This document shows, one piece after another, positions 10,011 to 18,974 of a stretch of 64,000 nucleotides of DNA (position 1 is its first letter; every line of letters starts with the position of its first letter). The DNA comes from Lysobacterales bacterium (GTDB lineage Bacteria; Pseudomonadota; Gammaproteobacteria; Xanthomonadales; SZUA-36). The stretch is from positions 7,033-71,032 of the forward strand of contig WVWV01000037.1 in assembly GCA_011773845.1 (NCBI GenBank), written 5' to 3'. A program made the position numbers and the translations under genes. The notes under the pieces were generated by a model. It was not told where the DNA came from. It made no database searches and was given only the letters and a program-made list of their open reading frames with translations.

Positions 10011-12143
10011 TCAGGCGCTGATGCGACTCACGCGGAGCACGTTGCGATTGCGGCGCAGCCGCCGCATCACCCGCGCCATGTGGTCGCGGTCCTGGACGCT
10101 GAGGGTGAACAACAGGGTGGCCGTTTCCGGATTCGCTTCCGGCTGTTCCACGCGCTCGATGTTGCTGCCGGCCTCGCTGATGCTGGTGGAGATGTTCGCC
10201 AGCACGCCCGGGAGATTCTCGCTGATCACGCGCAACGCAACCGGAAACAGGCCCTTGATGATCGGCGCCCAGGCCACGTCCAGGCAACGGTCGGGATGCT
10301 TGCGCAATTCGCGCGTGTTGCGGCAGTTGACGCGATGCACCACGACGCCCTTGCCGGCCGAGACGTAACCCATGATGCGGTCGCCGGGCACGGGGTGGCA
10401 GCAGGCGCCGAAACCCACCACGCTGCCTTCCGAGCCCGCGATGGTCAGCGCCTCCGAGGAGGCGTCCTGACCCGGTTGCAGGCCCGACTCCGGGGCCAGC
10501 TTGGCCGCCACCACGTTGGAGAGCATGTTGCCGTGAGCGAGGTCCTTGAGCAGATCTTCCTGGCGGGCGTAGTGGTTGTCGGCGAGGAACCGGTCCAGTT
10601 GTTCGGGTGCGATGGCCTCCACGCTGGTGCCGCGAGCGTTCAGGGCCTTCTCCAGCATGCGCAGGCCCAGTGCGACGGTGTCCTCGCGCTCCAGGCTCTT
10701 GAGGTAGTGGCGGATCGAGGTGCGCGCCTTGGCGGTGGCCACGATATCCAGCCAGTCCGGTTGCGGGTGGGCATCCGGATCGGTCAGGATCTCGACGGTC
10801 TGACCGTTCTCGAGGCGAATGGACAGCGGGGCCTCGACCTTGTCGACCAGCACCGAGCGGGTGTGGTTACCCACGTCGGTGTGGATCGCGTAGGCGAAGT
10901 CCAGGGCCGTTGAATTGCGTCGCAGGTCGATGATCTTGCCCTTGGGCGTGAACACGAAAATCTCGTTCGGAAACAGGTCCGACTTGACGTCCTCCAGGAA
11001 TTCCAGCGAGTCGCCCGTGTGACGCTGGACTTCCACCAACTGCATCAACCACTCGCGAGCCCGGACCTGGGCCGAGCCGGTATTGCTCTCACCACTCTTG
11101 TATTGCCAGTGGGCGGCTGCCCCCTTCTCGGCCATGACGTCCATCTCCTCGGTGCGGATCTGGATCTCGACGGGCAGATCGTAGGGACTGTTGAGCACGG
11201 TATGCAGCGACTGGTAGCCATTGGCCTTGGGCAGTGCGATGTAGTCCTTGAAGCGACCGGGGCGGGGCTGGTACAGCGCATGCGCGGCACCCAGCGCCTT
11301 GTAACAGTCCGGCGCGGAATGCGTGATGATACGGAACCCGTATACGTCGGTCACTTCGGAAAAGGACAGGTCCTTGGTCAGCATCTTGCTGTAGATGCTG
11401 TACGGCGTTTTTTCGCGGCCGATGATGCGGCACGGCACGCCGGCATCGTTCATCTTGTTCTTGAGCGCCTTGCGGATGGTCTCGATGACTTCACGCCGGT
11501 TCCCGGTCACCGTTTGGATGTGCTGGTCGATGGTGCGGTAGCGCCATGGAAACAGGTTTTCGAAACCCAGTTCCTCCAGTTCGGACTTGAGGCTGTGCAT
11601 GCCCAGCCGGTCGGCGATCGGAGCGTAGATTTCCAGTGTCTCCCGCGCGATCCGGCGTCGCGATTGGTCGCTCATGGAGCCCAGCGTGCGCATGTTGTGC
11701 AGGCGGTCGGCGAGCTTGATGAAGATGACCCGCAGGTCGCGCGACATGGCCAGCATGAGTTTTCGAAAACTTTCCGCGTCGGCCTCCACCCGGGTGCGAA
11801 ACTTCATCTGGTCCAGCTTGGTGACGCCATCCACCAGGTCGGCAATCTCGTCACCGAAATGATTCTGGATTTCTTCCAGCGTCAGGGGCGTGTCTTCGAT
11901 GGTGTCGTGCAGGACTGCGGCGGCCACGCTCTGGTAGTCCATGCGCATGGTCGCCATGATGCGGGCGACCGCTACGGGGTGCAGTATGTAGGGCTCGCCC
12001 GTCCTGCGGGTCTGGCCATCGTGGGCCCTGGCGCCGAGGTCGAAGGCGCGGAGGATGACGGCGACCCGGTCCGGCTCGAGGTAGGTGTTGAGCAGGTCCC
12101 GCAGCTCGAGGACCGGCTCCGGTAGACTCGGAGTCGCGAGCAT
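10011..12143 (-). CDS. spoT: bifunctional (p)ppGpp synthetase/hydrolase SpoT
   Basis: 710 residues. An HD hydrolase domain with HDTIEDT (about 79-85) comes first. Next is the synthetase domain, which carries the RxKD motif ([11 protein letters not shown]) of bifunctional Rel/SpoT enzymes rather than the ExDD of RelA, then TGS, helical and C-terminal ACT domains. Hydrolase and synthetase signatures both look intact. The enzyme makes and degrades (p)ppGpp in response to fatty-acid, carbon or iron stress. It lies 10 bases after rpoZ and in the same operon as gmk, which supplies GDP. ATG at 12143. Confidence 0.97.
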   Translation of the reverse strand: MLATPSLPEPVLELRDLLNTYLEPDRVAVILRAFDLGARAHDGQTRRTGEPYILHPVAVARIMATMRMDYQSVAAAVLHDTIEDTPLTLEEIQNHFGDEIADLVDGVTKLDQMKFRTRVEADAESFRKLMLAMSRDLRVIFIKLADRLHNMRTLGSMSDQSRRRIARETLEIYAPIADRLGMHSLKSELEELGFENLFPWRYRTIDQHIQTVTGNRREVIETIRKALKNKMNDAGVPCRIIGREKTPYSIYSKMLTKDLSFSEVTDVYGFRIITHSAPDCYKALGAAHALYQPRPGRFKDYIALPKANGYQSLHTVLNSPYDLPVEIQIRTEEMDVMAEKGAAAHWQYKSGESNTGSAQVRAREWLMQLVEVQRHTGDSLEFLEDVKSDLFPNEIFVFTPKGKIIDLRRNSTALDFAYAIHTDVGNHTRSVLVDKVEAPLSIRLENGQTVEILTDPDAHPQPDWLDIVATAKARTSIRHYLKSLEREDTVALGLRMLEKALNARGTSVEAIAPEQLDRFLADNHYARQEDLLKDLAHGNMLSNVVAAKLAPESGLQPGQDASSEALTIAGSEGSVVGFGACCHPVPGDRIMGYVSAGKGVVVHRVNCRNTRELRKHPDRCLDVAWAPIIKGLFPVALRVISENLPGVLANISTSISEAGSNIERVEQPEANPETATLLFTLSVQDRDHMARVMRRLRRNRNVLRVSRISA

Positions 12144-12153
12144 ATGGAGTCCG

Positions 12154-12414
12154 TCAGGGCTCTAGGTCTTCCTCCAGCTCGATATCGAAGACCTCCGCAG
12201 CCTCAATCTTTGCCTGCAACACATCCACGCTTTCCGCATCGATCAGCCCCTCGGCGACTTCCCGCAGCGCGATCACGGTGGGCTTGTCATTTTCCTCCGG
12301 TACCAGCGGGTCTGCGCCGTGGCCGATCTGGCGGGCCCGCTTGGTAGCGGTGAGCACCAACTCAAAGCGGTTTTCGATGTTCTCCAGGCAGTCTTCTACG
12401 GTGATTCGCGCCAT
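12154..12414 (-). CDS. rpoZ: RNA polymerase omega subunit
   Basis: 86 residues beginning [20 protein letters not shown], the conserved omega start, with TKRARQI in the first helices. Omega helps assemble RNA polymerase and in proteobacteria forms part of a ppGpp site. Its position directly before spoT is conserved. The acidic tail (IELEEDLEP) is usual. It lies 40 bases after gmk. Confidence 0.97.
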   Translation of the reverse strand: MARITVEDCLENIENRFELVLTATKRARQIGHGADPLVPEENDKPTVIALREVAEGLIDAESVDVLQAKIEAAEVFDIELEEDLEP

Positions 12415-12454
12415 GTCGTGCCGTCCTGTTTTGAACTAGGCCAAACCAGCAATT

Positions 12455-13081
12455 TTAGCCGGTTCCGAGCAGCTCCGCCAGCAGCCCGCGGTGCCGTTCT
12501 TGCTGGTAATTCCTGCTCAACCGCAGGCTGCGGAGAATGGCCCGGAGATCGGCCAGGGCGGTATCGAAATCATCATTCACGAGCAGGTAATCGAACTCGT
12601 CCCAGTGGGAGATTTCGGACTGCGCGTCCCGCATGCGCCGCTGGATCACCGCCTCGGTATCCGTGGCGCGCCGCTCCAGGCGCTGGCACAGGATTTCCAG
12701 CGATGGCGGCAGGATGAACACGGACCGGCACCGTCCGAAGGCGGCACGAATCTGCCGCGCGCCTTGCCAGTCGATCTCCAGGATCACGTCCACTCCGCGC
12801 GTGAGGTGTTCCTCGACCGCCGCCCGGGAGGTGCCGTAGCGGCAACCGAACACCTCGGCATGTTCCAGGAATTCGCCCGCCTCGACCATCGCCTCGAAGC
12901 GCTCCGCGCTGATGAAATGATAATGCCGGCCGTCGATCTCGTCCGGCCGCGGCCGGCGGGTGGTGTGCGACACCGACAGTCTGAGGCGCTCATCCTCCGC
13001 CAGCAACGCATCGATGAGGCTGGTCTTGCCGCCGCCGGAGGGCGCCGCCACGATCAGCAGGTTACCGCTGCTATTCGACAT
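12455..13081 (-). CDS. gmk: guanylate kinase
   Basis: 208-residue cytosolic enzyme phosphorylating GMP to GDP. The P-loop APSGGGKTSLI (about 13-23) and the GMP-binding HTTRRPRPDE and DGRHYHF segments are present. The length is standard. The start ATG at 13081 lies inside the last 11 bases of yicC, implying translational coupling. GDP/GTP is the substrate for SpoT two genes downstream. Confidence 0.97.
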   Translation of the reverse strand: MSNSSGNLLIVAAPSGGGKTSLIDALLAEDERLRLSVSHTTRRPRPDEIDGRHYHFISAERFEAMVEAGEFLEHAEVFGCRYGTSRAAVEEHLTRGVDVILEIDWQGARQIRAAFGRCRSVFILPPSLEILCQRLERRATDTEAVIQRRMRDAQSEISHWDEFDYLLVNDDFDTALADLRAILRSLRLSRNYQQERHRGLLAELLGTG

Positions 13082-13940
13082 TCTGGATCTGCTCGCGCAT
13101 CTGCTCGATCAGGACCTTCAGTTCGACCGCGGCCTGGGTCGTCCGCTGGTCGATGGACTTGGAGCTGAGGGTATTCGACTCGCGGTTGAATTCCTGCATC
13201 AGGAAATCCAGCCGGCGTCCCACGGGTTCGTCGACTTCCAGCACCCGGCGGGCCTCCGAGACATGCGCGAGCAGGCGATCGAGTTCTTCGTCGATGTCTA
13301 TCTTCTGGGCCAGGAAAGCGACTTCTTGTTCGAGTCGGCCGGGATCCAGGGGTTGCTGCAGCTCCCCGATTCGGCCCAGCAACCGGTCGCGCAGGCCAGC
13401 CCGAATCTCGGGCAGCCATTCGCGGATACGTGCAGTCCACTCTTGCACCCCTTGCAGGCGCTCCCGCAGGGCGGCAGCCATCTTCTCGCCCTCGCGGCCG
13501 CGGGCCGCCTGCAACTCGGCAGTGGCCTCGGCCAGCAAAGCCAGCGCGGCTTCCTGCATCGGGGCCGCATCCGGCAGTTGTTCCTCGATCACGCCCGGCC
13601 AACGCATCAGGGCCGGCACCGGGGGTTCGGGTTCCACCGCCGCCAGCCCGGCGAACTCCCGGTACAACTCCACCAGTTTGCCGGCCAGGTCGCGGTTCAG
13701 CTCGAGCCGGCCTGCCGCGGCGCCTCCGGCGGGCTGGAAGCGCAGGGTGGCATCGATCTTGCCGCGCGCGAGGTGTCGGCCGAGGAGTTCGCGGATGGCG
13801 GGGTCCAGGGTCCGAAATTCCTCTGGCAGGCGCAGGCTGCACTCGAGGAAACGGTGATTCACCGAGCGCATTTCCCAGCTGAGCCGGCCAAACTCGAACT
13901 GGCGCTCCAGCCTGGCAAAGCCTGTCATGCTCCGAATCAT
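13071..13940 (-). CDS. yicC: YicC-family endoribonuclease
   Basis: 289 residues with the typical start MIRSMTGFAR and the C-terminal signature QEFNRESNTLSSKS. YicC proteins are hexameric ribonucleases reported to act in sRNA (RyhB) turnover in E. coli. First gene of the minus-strand operon leading through gmk, rpoZ and spoT; it overlaps gmk by 11 bases. It is divergent from rph with 111 bases between them, in which only weak -10-like hexamers are visible (TAACAT on this strand, TAAAAT on the other). Confidence 0.95.
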   Translation of the reverse strand: MIRSMTGFARLERQFEFGRLSWEMRSVNHRFLECSLRLPEEFRTLDPAIRELLGRHLARGKIDATLRFQPAGGAAAGRLELNRDLAGKLVELYREFAGLAAVEPEPPVPALMRWPGVIEEQLPDAAPMQEAALALLAEATAELQAARGREGEKMAAALRERLQGVQEWTARIREWLPEIRAGLRDRLLGRIGELQQPLDPGRLEQEVAFLAQKIDIDEELDRLLAHVSEARRVLEVDEPVGRRLDFLMQEFNRESNTLSSKSIDQRTTQAAVELKVLIEQMREQIQNVE

Positions 13941-14051
13941 GGCTGTTTCCGTCCGGTGGGCAGTGGCACAATGTTACCGGCTTGCCGGCCCGACTAAAAT
14001 AGCGGGTATGGCAGGTCCAGCGAACCAACCCAGCACGCAGGCAGGATTCCT

Positions 14052-14768
14052 ATGAGACCCAGTGGCAGAGCACCCGGCGAATTGCGGCCGGTCACCATCG
14101 AACGGGATTACACGCGCTACGCCGAGGGTTCGGTGCTGATCGCCTGCGGGCAGACTCGGATTCTGTGCACCGCCTCGGTCGAGGATCGCGTGCCATTTTT
14201 TCTGCGTGGCAGCGGCAATGGATGGGTGACGGCCGAATACGGCATGCTGCCCCGCTCGACCGCGGAGCGCATGCGGCGGGAGGCGAGCCAGGGCCGTCAG
14301 GGCGGGCGCACCCTCGAAATACAGCGCCTGATCGGCCGCTCGCTGAGGGCCGTGGTGGATCGCAGCGCGCTCGCCGAGCGCACCATTACCCTGGACTGCG
14401 ACGTGTTGCAGGCGGACGGCGGCACGCGCACGGCGTGCATCACCGGCGCGTATGTGGCGCTGGTGGATGCCTGCCGCTGGCTCATGGAGCGGGGGGAAAT
14501 CGCGGTCGATCCGATTCACGGTCAGGTGGCGGCGGTGTCCGTCGGCATTTACGGCGACACGCCCGTGCTGGATCTCGACTATGTCGAAGACTCGGATGCC
14601 GACACCGACATGAACGTGGTGATGAATGACGGCGGCGGCTTCATCGAGATCCAGGGCACGGCCGAGGGGCACGCCTTCCGGCGCGAAGAACTCGACGGCA
14701 TGCTCGAGCTTGCGGCCGCCGGTATCCGCGACCTCATGGCCGTGCAGCGGGACGCGCTGGCCCGCTGA
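14052..14768 (+). CDS. rph: ribonuclease PH
   Basis: 238-residue phosphorolytic 3'-to-5' exonuclease that trims the 3' ends of tRNA precursors. It starts [20 protein letters not shown], the family opening. The phosphate-binding region GRSLRAVVD and the C-terminal IQGTAEG signature are intact, so it should be active. The start has AGGA seven bases upstream. The stop overlaps the rdgB start by one base. Confidence 0.97.
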   Translation: MRPSGRAPGELRPVTIERDYTRYAEGSVLIACGQTRILCTASVEDRVPFFLRGSGNGWVTAEYGMLPRSTAERMRREASQGRQGGRTLEIQRLIGRSLRAVVDRSALAERTITLDCDVLQADGGTRTACITGAYVALVDACRWLMERGEIAVDPIHGQVAAVSVGIYGDTPVLDLDYVEDSDADTDMNVVMNDGGGFIEIQGTAEGHAFRREELDGMLELAAAGIRDLMAVQRDALAR

Positions 14769-15400
14769 TGCCCGGGACGGGCTTCGAAACCCTGGTGGTG
14801 GCGAGCGGCAACGCCGGCAAGCTGCGGGAACTGGGCGCCCTGCTCCGGCCGCTCGGGTTTTGCATCAAGCCCCAATCGGACTGGGCGGTACCGGCAGCGG
14901 AGGAGAACGCCCAGACCTTTGTCGAAAATGCGCTGCTGAAGGCACGCCACGCGGCCCGGCTGACCGGTTGCGCGGCGATCGCCGACGATTCCGGCCTGGT
15001 CGTGCCCGCCCTGGGTGGCGTGCCCGGTATCCGTTCGGCGCGGTATGCGGGCCTGGATGCCTCGGACGCGGACAACAACCGCAAGCTGCTGGAGAGTATG
15101 GCGGCCCTGTCGGGAGCGGAACGCCAGGCGTTTTTCTATTGCGCCATGGTATTCCTGCGCACGCACGACGACCCCGTTCCGATCATCGCCTGTGCCCACT
15201 GGTGGGGGGAGATCACGGACGCCCCGCGGGGCCGAGGTGGGTTCGGTTACGACCCGCTGTTCCGGGTGCCGGGTGAGGGTTGCACGTCGGCTGAGCTCGA
15301 TGCGGAGGCCAAGAACCGGTTGAGCCATCGCGGGCAGGCGGCGCGCCAGCTGCGGTCCATGCTCGCCGCTGGTCGGGAGTGGCAGGGCGCTGGCGCTTGA
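14768..15400 (+). CDS. rdgB: RdgB/HAM1 non-canonical purine NTP pyrophosphatase
   Basis: 210-residue house-cleaning enzyme that hydrolyses dITP, XTP and ITP to monophosphates. The signatures VVASGNAGKLRELGALL (N-terminal), IADDSGLVVPALGGVPG and GRGGFGYDPLFRVP are present. It is translationally coupled to rph (TGATG). The next gene, hemW, begins within or just after its 3' end. Confidence 0.96.
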   Translation: MPGTGFETLVVASGNAGKLRELGALLRPLGFCIKPQSDWAVPAAEENAQTFVENALLKARHAARLTGCAAIADDSGLVVPALGGVPGIRSARYAGLDASDADNNRKLLESMAALSGAERQAFFYCAMVFLRTHDDPVPIIACAHWWGEITDAPRGRGGFGYDPLFRVPGEGCTSAELDAEAKNRLSHRGQAARQLRSMLAAGREWQGAGA

Positions 15401-16529
15401 GGCTCCGCCACTCGGTCTGTACGTGCACCTGCCATGGTGCATTCGCAAGTGCCCCTATTGCGACTTCAACTCCCACGCGGCGCCGGAGTCGATTCCCTTC
15501 GAAGCCTATAGCCGGGCGCTGATAGGCGATCTCGACCAGCAGCGGGAGCAGGTCGCGGGCCGGCCGCTCACCAGCATCTATTTCGGCGGCGGGACTCCCA
15601 GCCTGTTTCCCGCGCGCTACCTCGAACGGTTGCTGCGGGCGATCGAGATGCGGTTGGCCACGGTGGCGGATGTGGAGGTCACGCTGGAAGCCAACCCGGG
15701 TACAGTGGAGCACGATGCCTTTGCCGCCTACCGGGATGCGGGCGTCAATCGCGTGTCGCTGGGCGTGCAGAGTTTTTCCGATCGCTGCCTGCGCGCCATC
15801 GGGCGCATTCATGGCCGGGCGGAGGTCGAACCCGCGATCGAGTCGTTGCGCCGCGCGGGCCTTGGCAATTTCAACCTTGACCTGATGTATGGCTTGCCAG
15901 GGCAGACGCCGCACGGGGCCCTGCGGGATCTCGAGCAGGCCGTGGCCGCGCAGCCGGCTCACATTTCCTGGTACCAGCTCACCATCGAACCCAACACCCT
16001 GTTTGCGGCGCGGCCGCCCCGGCTGCCAGGCGAGGAGGCGCTGGAGGCGATGCACCGCGATGCCGGGCAACTGTTGGCCGACCACGGCTATGACAACTAT
16101 GAAATCTCTGCCTGGTCGCGGGCGGGCCTGCGTTGTCGTCACAATCTCAATTACTGGCGCTACGGCGACTACCTCGGGATCGGCGCTGGTGCCCACGGCA
16201 AAGTCACCCACGCTTCCCGGGGCCGCATCTACCGCTACTCCTGCCAGCGCCATCCACGTGCCTATCTGCAGGGGCGCTGGCGTGCGGAGCAGCGCGAACT
16301 GGATGGTGCCGAGCGGGTGTTCGAATACTTCCTGAATCGCCTGCGCCTGCGCGAGTGCTTCACCCCGGGGGATTTTGCAGCACGCACCGGCCTGGGCTGG
16401 GAGAACGTCGCGCACCGCGTGCAGCGCGCCAGGCAGGATGGCTTGCTGGAGGTCAGGCGCGGGGGCTTCAGGACCACCGCGTTCGGGCGGCGATTCCTGA
16501 ACGATGCCCAGGCCATGTTCCTCCCCTGA
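15390..16529 (+). CDS. hemW: HemW (radical SAM heme chaperone, CPO3-like); start uncertain
   Basis: Radical SAM protein of the coproporphyrinogen III oxidase-like family; HemW binds and delivers heme. CIRKCPYC supplies the three 4Fe-4S cysteines, GGGTPSLF is the SAM-binding glycine motif, and the HemW C-terminal winged domain is present. The first ATG/GTG/TTG in frame is GTG 15423, which would begin inside the conserved [10 protein letters not shown] strand (368 residues). Conserved sequence extends upstream to a CTG at 15390 (379 residues) preceded by GGGAG, so I list the CTG start. The frame is closed by a stop at 15321. The fully safe core is 15423-16529. Confidence 0.85.
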   Translation: MALEAPPLGLYVHLPWCIRKCPYCDFNSHAAPESIPFEAYSRALIGDLDQQREQVAGRPLTSIYFGGGTPSLFPARYLERLLRAIEMRLATVADVEVTLEANPGTVEHDAFAAYRDAGVNRVSLGVQSFSDRCLRAIGRIHGRAEVEPAIESLRRAGLGNFNLDLMYGLPGQTPHGALRDLEQAVAAQPAHISWYQLTIEPNTLFAARPPRLPGEEALEAMHRDAGQLLADHGYDNYEISAWSRAGLRCRHNLNYWRYGDYLGIGAGAHGKVTHASRGRIYRYSCQRHPRAYLQGRWRAEQRELDGAERVFEYFLNRLRLRECFTPGDFAARTGLGWENVAHRVQRARQDGLLEVRRGGFRTTAFGRRFLNDAQAMFLP

Positions 16530-16615
16530 CGAGACGCCTGCCACCCGCTTGCAAAGCCCGTCCCGCGCCGTTAGACTTCCCGGCTCTCTGCACCCTGGAT
16601 CGCAAGGGGACAGCC

Positions 16616-16858
16616 ATGAAAACTGACATTCATCCGGAATATCGCGAGGTGGTCTTCCAGGACGTGTCCTCGGACTTCATGATCCTGACGCGTTCGACGA
16701 TGGACAGCAAGGAAACCATCAAGTGGGAAGATGGCAAGGAGTATCCGCTGATCAAGGTGGAAATCTCCTCGGCATCGCATCCGTTCTACACCGGCAAGCA
16801 CAAGGTCGTGGATTCCGGTGGGCGCGTGGATCGCTTCAAGCGCCGCTACAACAAGTAA
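16616..16858 (+). CDS. rpmE2: 50S ribosomal protein L31 type B
   Basis: 80 residues starting [16 protein letters not shown] and ending [10 protein letters not shown]. This is the cysteine-free (zinc-independent) type B L31, lacking the CxxC pair of type A. AAGGGGA lies five bases before the ATG. Single-gene unit with a strong terminator 25 bases after the stop. Type B copies are often Zur-regulated when a type A gene coexists; no clear Zur box is visible upstream. Confidence 0.96.
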   Translation: MKTDIHPEYREVVFQDVSSDFMILTRSTMDSKETIKWEDGKEYPLIKVEISSASHPFYTGKHKVVDSGGRVDRFKRRYNK

Positions 16859-16882
16859 TTTCCCGCGGACTCACCTGCAAGC

Positions 16883-16915
16883 AACCCGGCCGGCGCCGCC
16901 GTGCCGGGTTTTTTT
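16883..16915 (+). terminator. rho-independent terminator of rpmE2
   Basis: Perfect 8-bp stem AACCCGGC/GCCGGGTT (16883-16890 with 16903-16910) around a GC-rich loop, followed by a run of T to 16915. Confidence 0.85.
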
Positions 16916-16936
16916 GACCTCAGTCATGTGACGTAC

Positions 16937-16970
16937 TGGCACGGGGCAAGTCACCGTGCCATACTTTTTT
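16937..16970 (+). promoter_or_regulatory. second hairpin before citrate synthase (terminator or operator)
   Basis: Perfect 8-bp inverted repeat TGGCACGG/CCGTGCCA (16937-16944 with 16954-16961), 9-base loop, then TACTTTTTT. It could be a back-up terminator for rpmE2 or a palindromic operator for gltA, whose GTG is 82 bases downstream. Confidence 0.5.
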
Positions 16971-17051
16971 CCATATCCCGGACGCATTTGAGCCGACCGT
17001 GCGCGCCCGGCCGCCCTGGCGGTCACCGCAACCCGTCACAAGGAGTTTCAC

Positions 17052-18341
17052 GTGTCTGACAAGCCCCTCATCCTGACCGACCCGAACACCGACCGTTCGG
17101 TGGAATTACCGGTGATTCGCGGCTCCGAGGGAGAGCCGACCATCGATATCAAGGCGGTACCGTCAAAACTGGGTTATTTCACCTATGACCCCGGCTATGC
17201 GGCCACCGCGAGTTGCACCAGCAGCATCACCTTCATCGACGGAAACCGCGGCATCCTGCGCTACCGGGGTTTTCCGATCGAGCAGCTGGCCGAGAAGAGC
17301 ACCTTCCCGGAAGTGGCGTACCTGCTGTTGCATGGGGAGCTGCCATCGCGCAGTCAGTACGACGAATTTCTCGACGACATCACCTACCACACCATGGTGC
17401 CCGAGAAACTCAACACCTTCATCTCCGGCTTCCATTACGACGCTCATCCCATGGCCATGATGGCGGGCGTGGTGGGCTCCCTGGCTGCGTTCTACCACGA
17501 CCGCCTGGACATGAGCGACCCGGCCCAGCGCATGTTGGCCGCCAAACGCATGATCGCCAAGATGCCGACCATCGCCGCGGCCTGTTATCGGCATCACATG
17601 GGCTGGCCGACCGCCTACCCGCCCAACGCGCTGAATTATACCGAGCGCTTCCTGCACATGATGTTCTCGGTGCCGGCCGAGGTCTACGAGGTAAACCCGG
17701 TCGCGGCACGCGCGTTCGACCTGCTGTTCATTCTGCACGCCGACCACGAGCAGAATGCCAGCACCTCCACGGTGCGCCTGGTGGGCTCGACCGGTGCCAA
17801 TCCATATGCCTGCGTTGCGGCCGGTATCTCGGCACTGTGGGGCCCGGCGCATGGCGGGGCGAACGAGGCGGTGCTGAACATGCTGGAAGCCATTGGCGAC
17901 GTGAGCCAGGTACCGACCTATATCGACCGCGCCAAGGACAAGGACGACCCCTTCCGGCTCATGGGATTTGGCCACCGGGTCTACAAGAATTACGATCCGC
18001 GCGCTTCCATCATCCGCACCGCTGCCCACGAGGTCCTGGCGGAGCTCGGCGCGCGGGATCCGCTCATGGATCTGGCCATGGAACTGGAACGCATCGCGCT
18101 CGAGGACGACTATTTTGTCGACAAGCGCCTGTATCCGAACGTCGACTTCTACTCCGGCATCATCTACAAGGCGATGGGCATTCCCAAGAGCATGTTCACG
18201 GTCATGTTCGCCATTGCCCGTACCGTGGGCTGGGTCTCCCAATGGCTGGAGCAGGCGGATCACCCGACGCGTATCGGCCGGCCTCGACAGGTGTATTCAG
18301 GGCCCGCCGAGCGGGATTACATAGACATCGGCCAACGCTGA
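17052..18341 (+). CDS. gltA: citrate synthase (type II, hexameric)
   Basis: 429-residue enzyme condensing acetyl-CoA and oxaloacetate, first step of the TCA cycle. The GTG start has AAGGAG eight bases upstream. The active-site regions are present: [16 protein letters not shown] (His), [11 protein letters not shown] (His) and [12 protein letters not shown], with VDFYSG supplying the catalytic Asp near the C-terminus. The length matches the proteobacterial NADH-sensitive type II enzyme. Monocistronic, convergent with the next gene. Confidence 0.97.
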   Translation: MSDKPLILTDPNTDRSVELPVIRGSEGEPTIDIKAVPSKLGYFTYDPGYAATASCTSSITFIDGNRGILRYRGFPIEQLAEKSTFPEVAYLLLHGELPSRSQYDEFLDDITYHTMVPEKLNTFISGFHYDAHPMAMMAGVVGSLAAFYHDRLDMSDPAQRMLAAKRMIAKMPTIAAACYRHHMGWPTAYPPNALNYTERFLHMMFSVPAEVYEVNPVAARAFDLLFILHADHEQNASTSTVRLVGSTGANPYACVAAGISALWGPAHGGANEAVLNMLEAIGDVSQVPTYIDRAKDKDDPFRLMGFGHRVYKNYDPRASIIRTAAHEVLAELGARDPLMDLAMELERIALEDDYFVDKRLYPNVDFYSGIIYKAMGIPKSMFTVMFAIARTVGWVSQWLEQADHPTRIGRPRQVYSGPAERDYIDIGQR

Positions 18342-18358
18342 ACCCGCGCGGCCCCGGC

Positions 18359-18937
18359 TCAGTAGCCGGCCAGCAGGGCTTCCACCTCGGCCAGCGGGGC
18401 GCGCCTCTGCGGACGTCCGTCGACCGGGCAGGGCGGCGCCTGGCGCAGGTCCAAGACCCCGAACACCGCCAGTTCGATGGTGGCATCGTCCCGCTCCAGC
18501 ACCAGCAGGGGAAGGTTGCGGAACGTCCTGTCGTGCCAACGGATGCGGCGTTGCTCCTGGCGGAACGGAATGCCGCGGTCCAGCAGGTAAATGCTGATCG
18601 CCTCGGGCGTGTCGCTGAAGACATGCAGCGAGATCCTGGAGTAGCGGTCGGCCGTGCCATCGAGCACGGGGCCAACCAGGCGGGGCTGGAACCCGGCCAG
18701 GCCACGCATGGCATCGACCGCGGCTGCCCGCAGTGCAGACAGGTGGTGGGTGTGCTGGTGGCCGCCGAAGAAATCCTGGTAGGCGCGCAGGGCCTCCTCG
18801 ACTTCCCGGTTGCTCGGCAACGCCTGACGCGAGCTGACACCGATCCGTTGGGCGGCCTTCTGCTTGGCCAGGCGAAAATTCCGCTGGCCTTCGGTCGCCA
18901 TGATCCGCGCCGCTTCGGCGGCGAGCATGCGGCGCAC
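18359..18937 (-). CDS. conserved protein of unknown function downstream of ponA
   Basis: 192 residues from GTG 18937 (VRRMLAAEAARIMATEG); ATG 18928 is an alternative. The N-terminal third is basic and helical; the middle carries FQPRLVGPVLDGTADRYS and HVFSDTPEAISIYLLDRGIP, and the end has LRQAPPCPVDGRPQRRAPLAEVEALL. Proteins like this are sometimes annotated as putative nucleotidyltransferases; GPVLDGTAD could be read as a degenerate nucleotide-handling loop, but no catalytic motif is convincing. It lies 37 bases after ponA on the same strand, so it is probably cotranscribed. Function unknown. Confidence 0.8.
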   Translation of the reverse strand: MRRMLAAEAARIMATEGQRNFRLAKQKAAQRIGVSSRQALPSNREVEEALRAYQDFFGGHQHTHHLSALRAAAVDAMRGLAGFQPRLVGPVLDGTADRYSRISLHVFSDTPEAISIYLLDRGIPFRQEQRRIRWHDRTFRNLPLLVLERDDATIELAVFGVLDLRQAPPCPVDGRPQRRAPLAEVEALLAGY

Positions 18938-18974
18938 GGAACGACCGCCGTTCGTCCCCCGAACGGGTGGCGGC

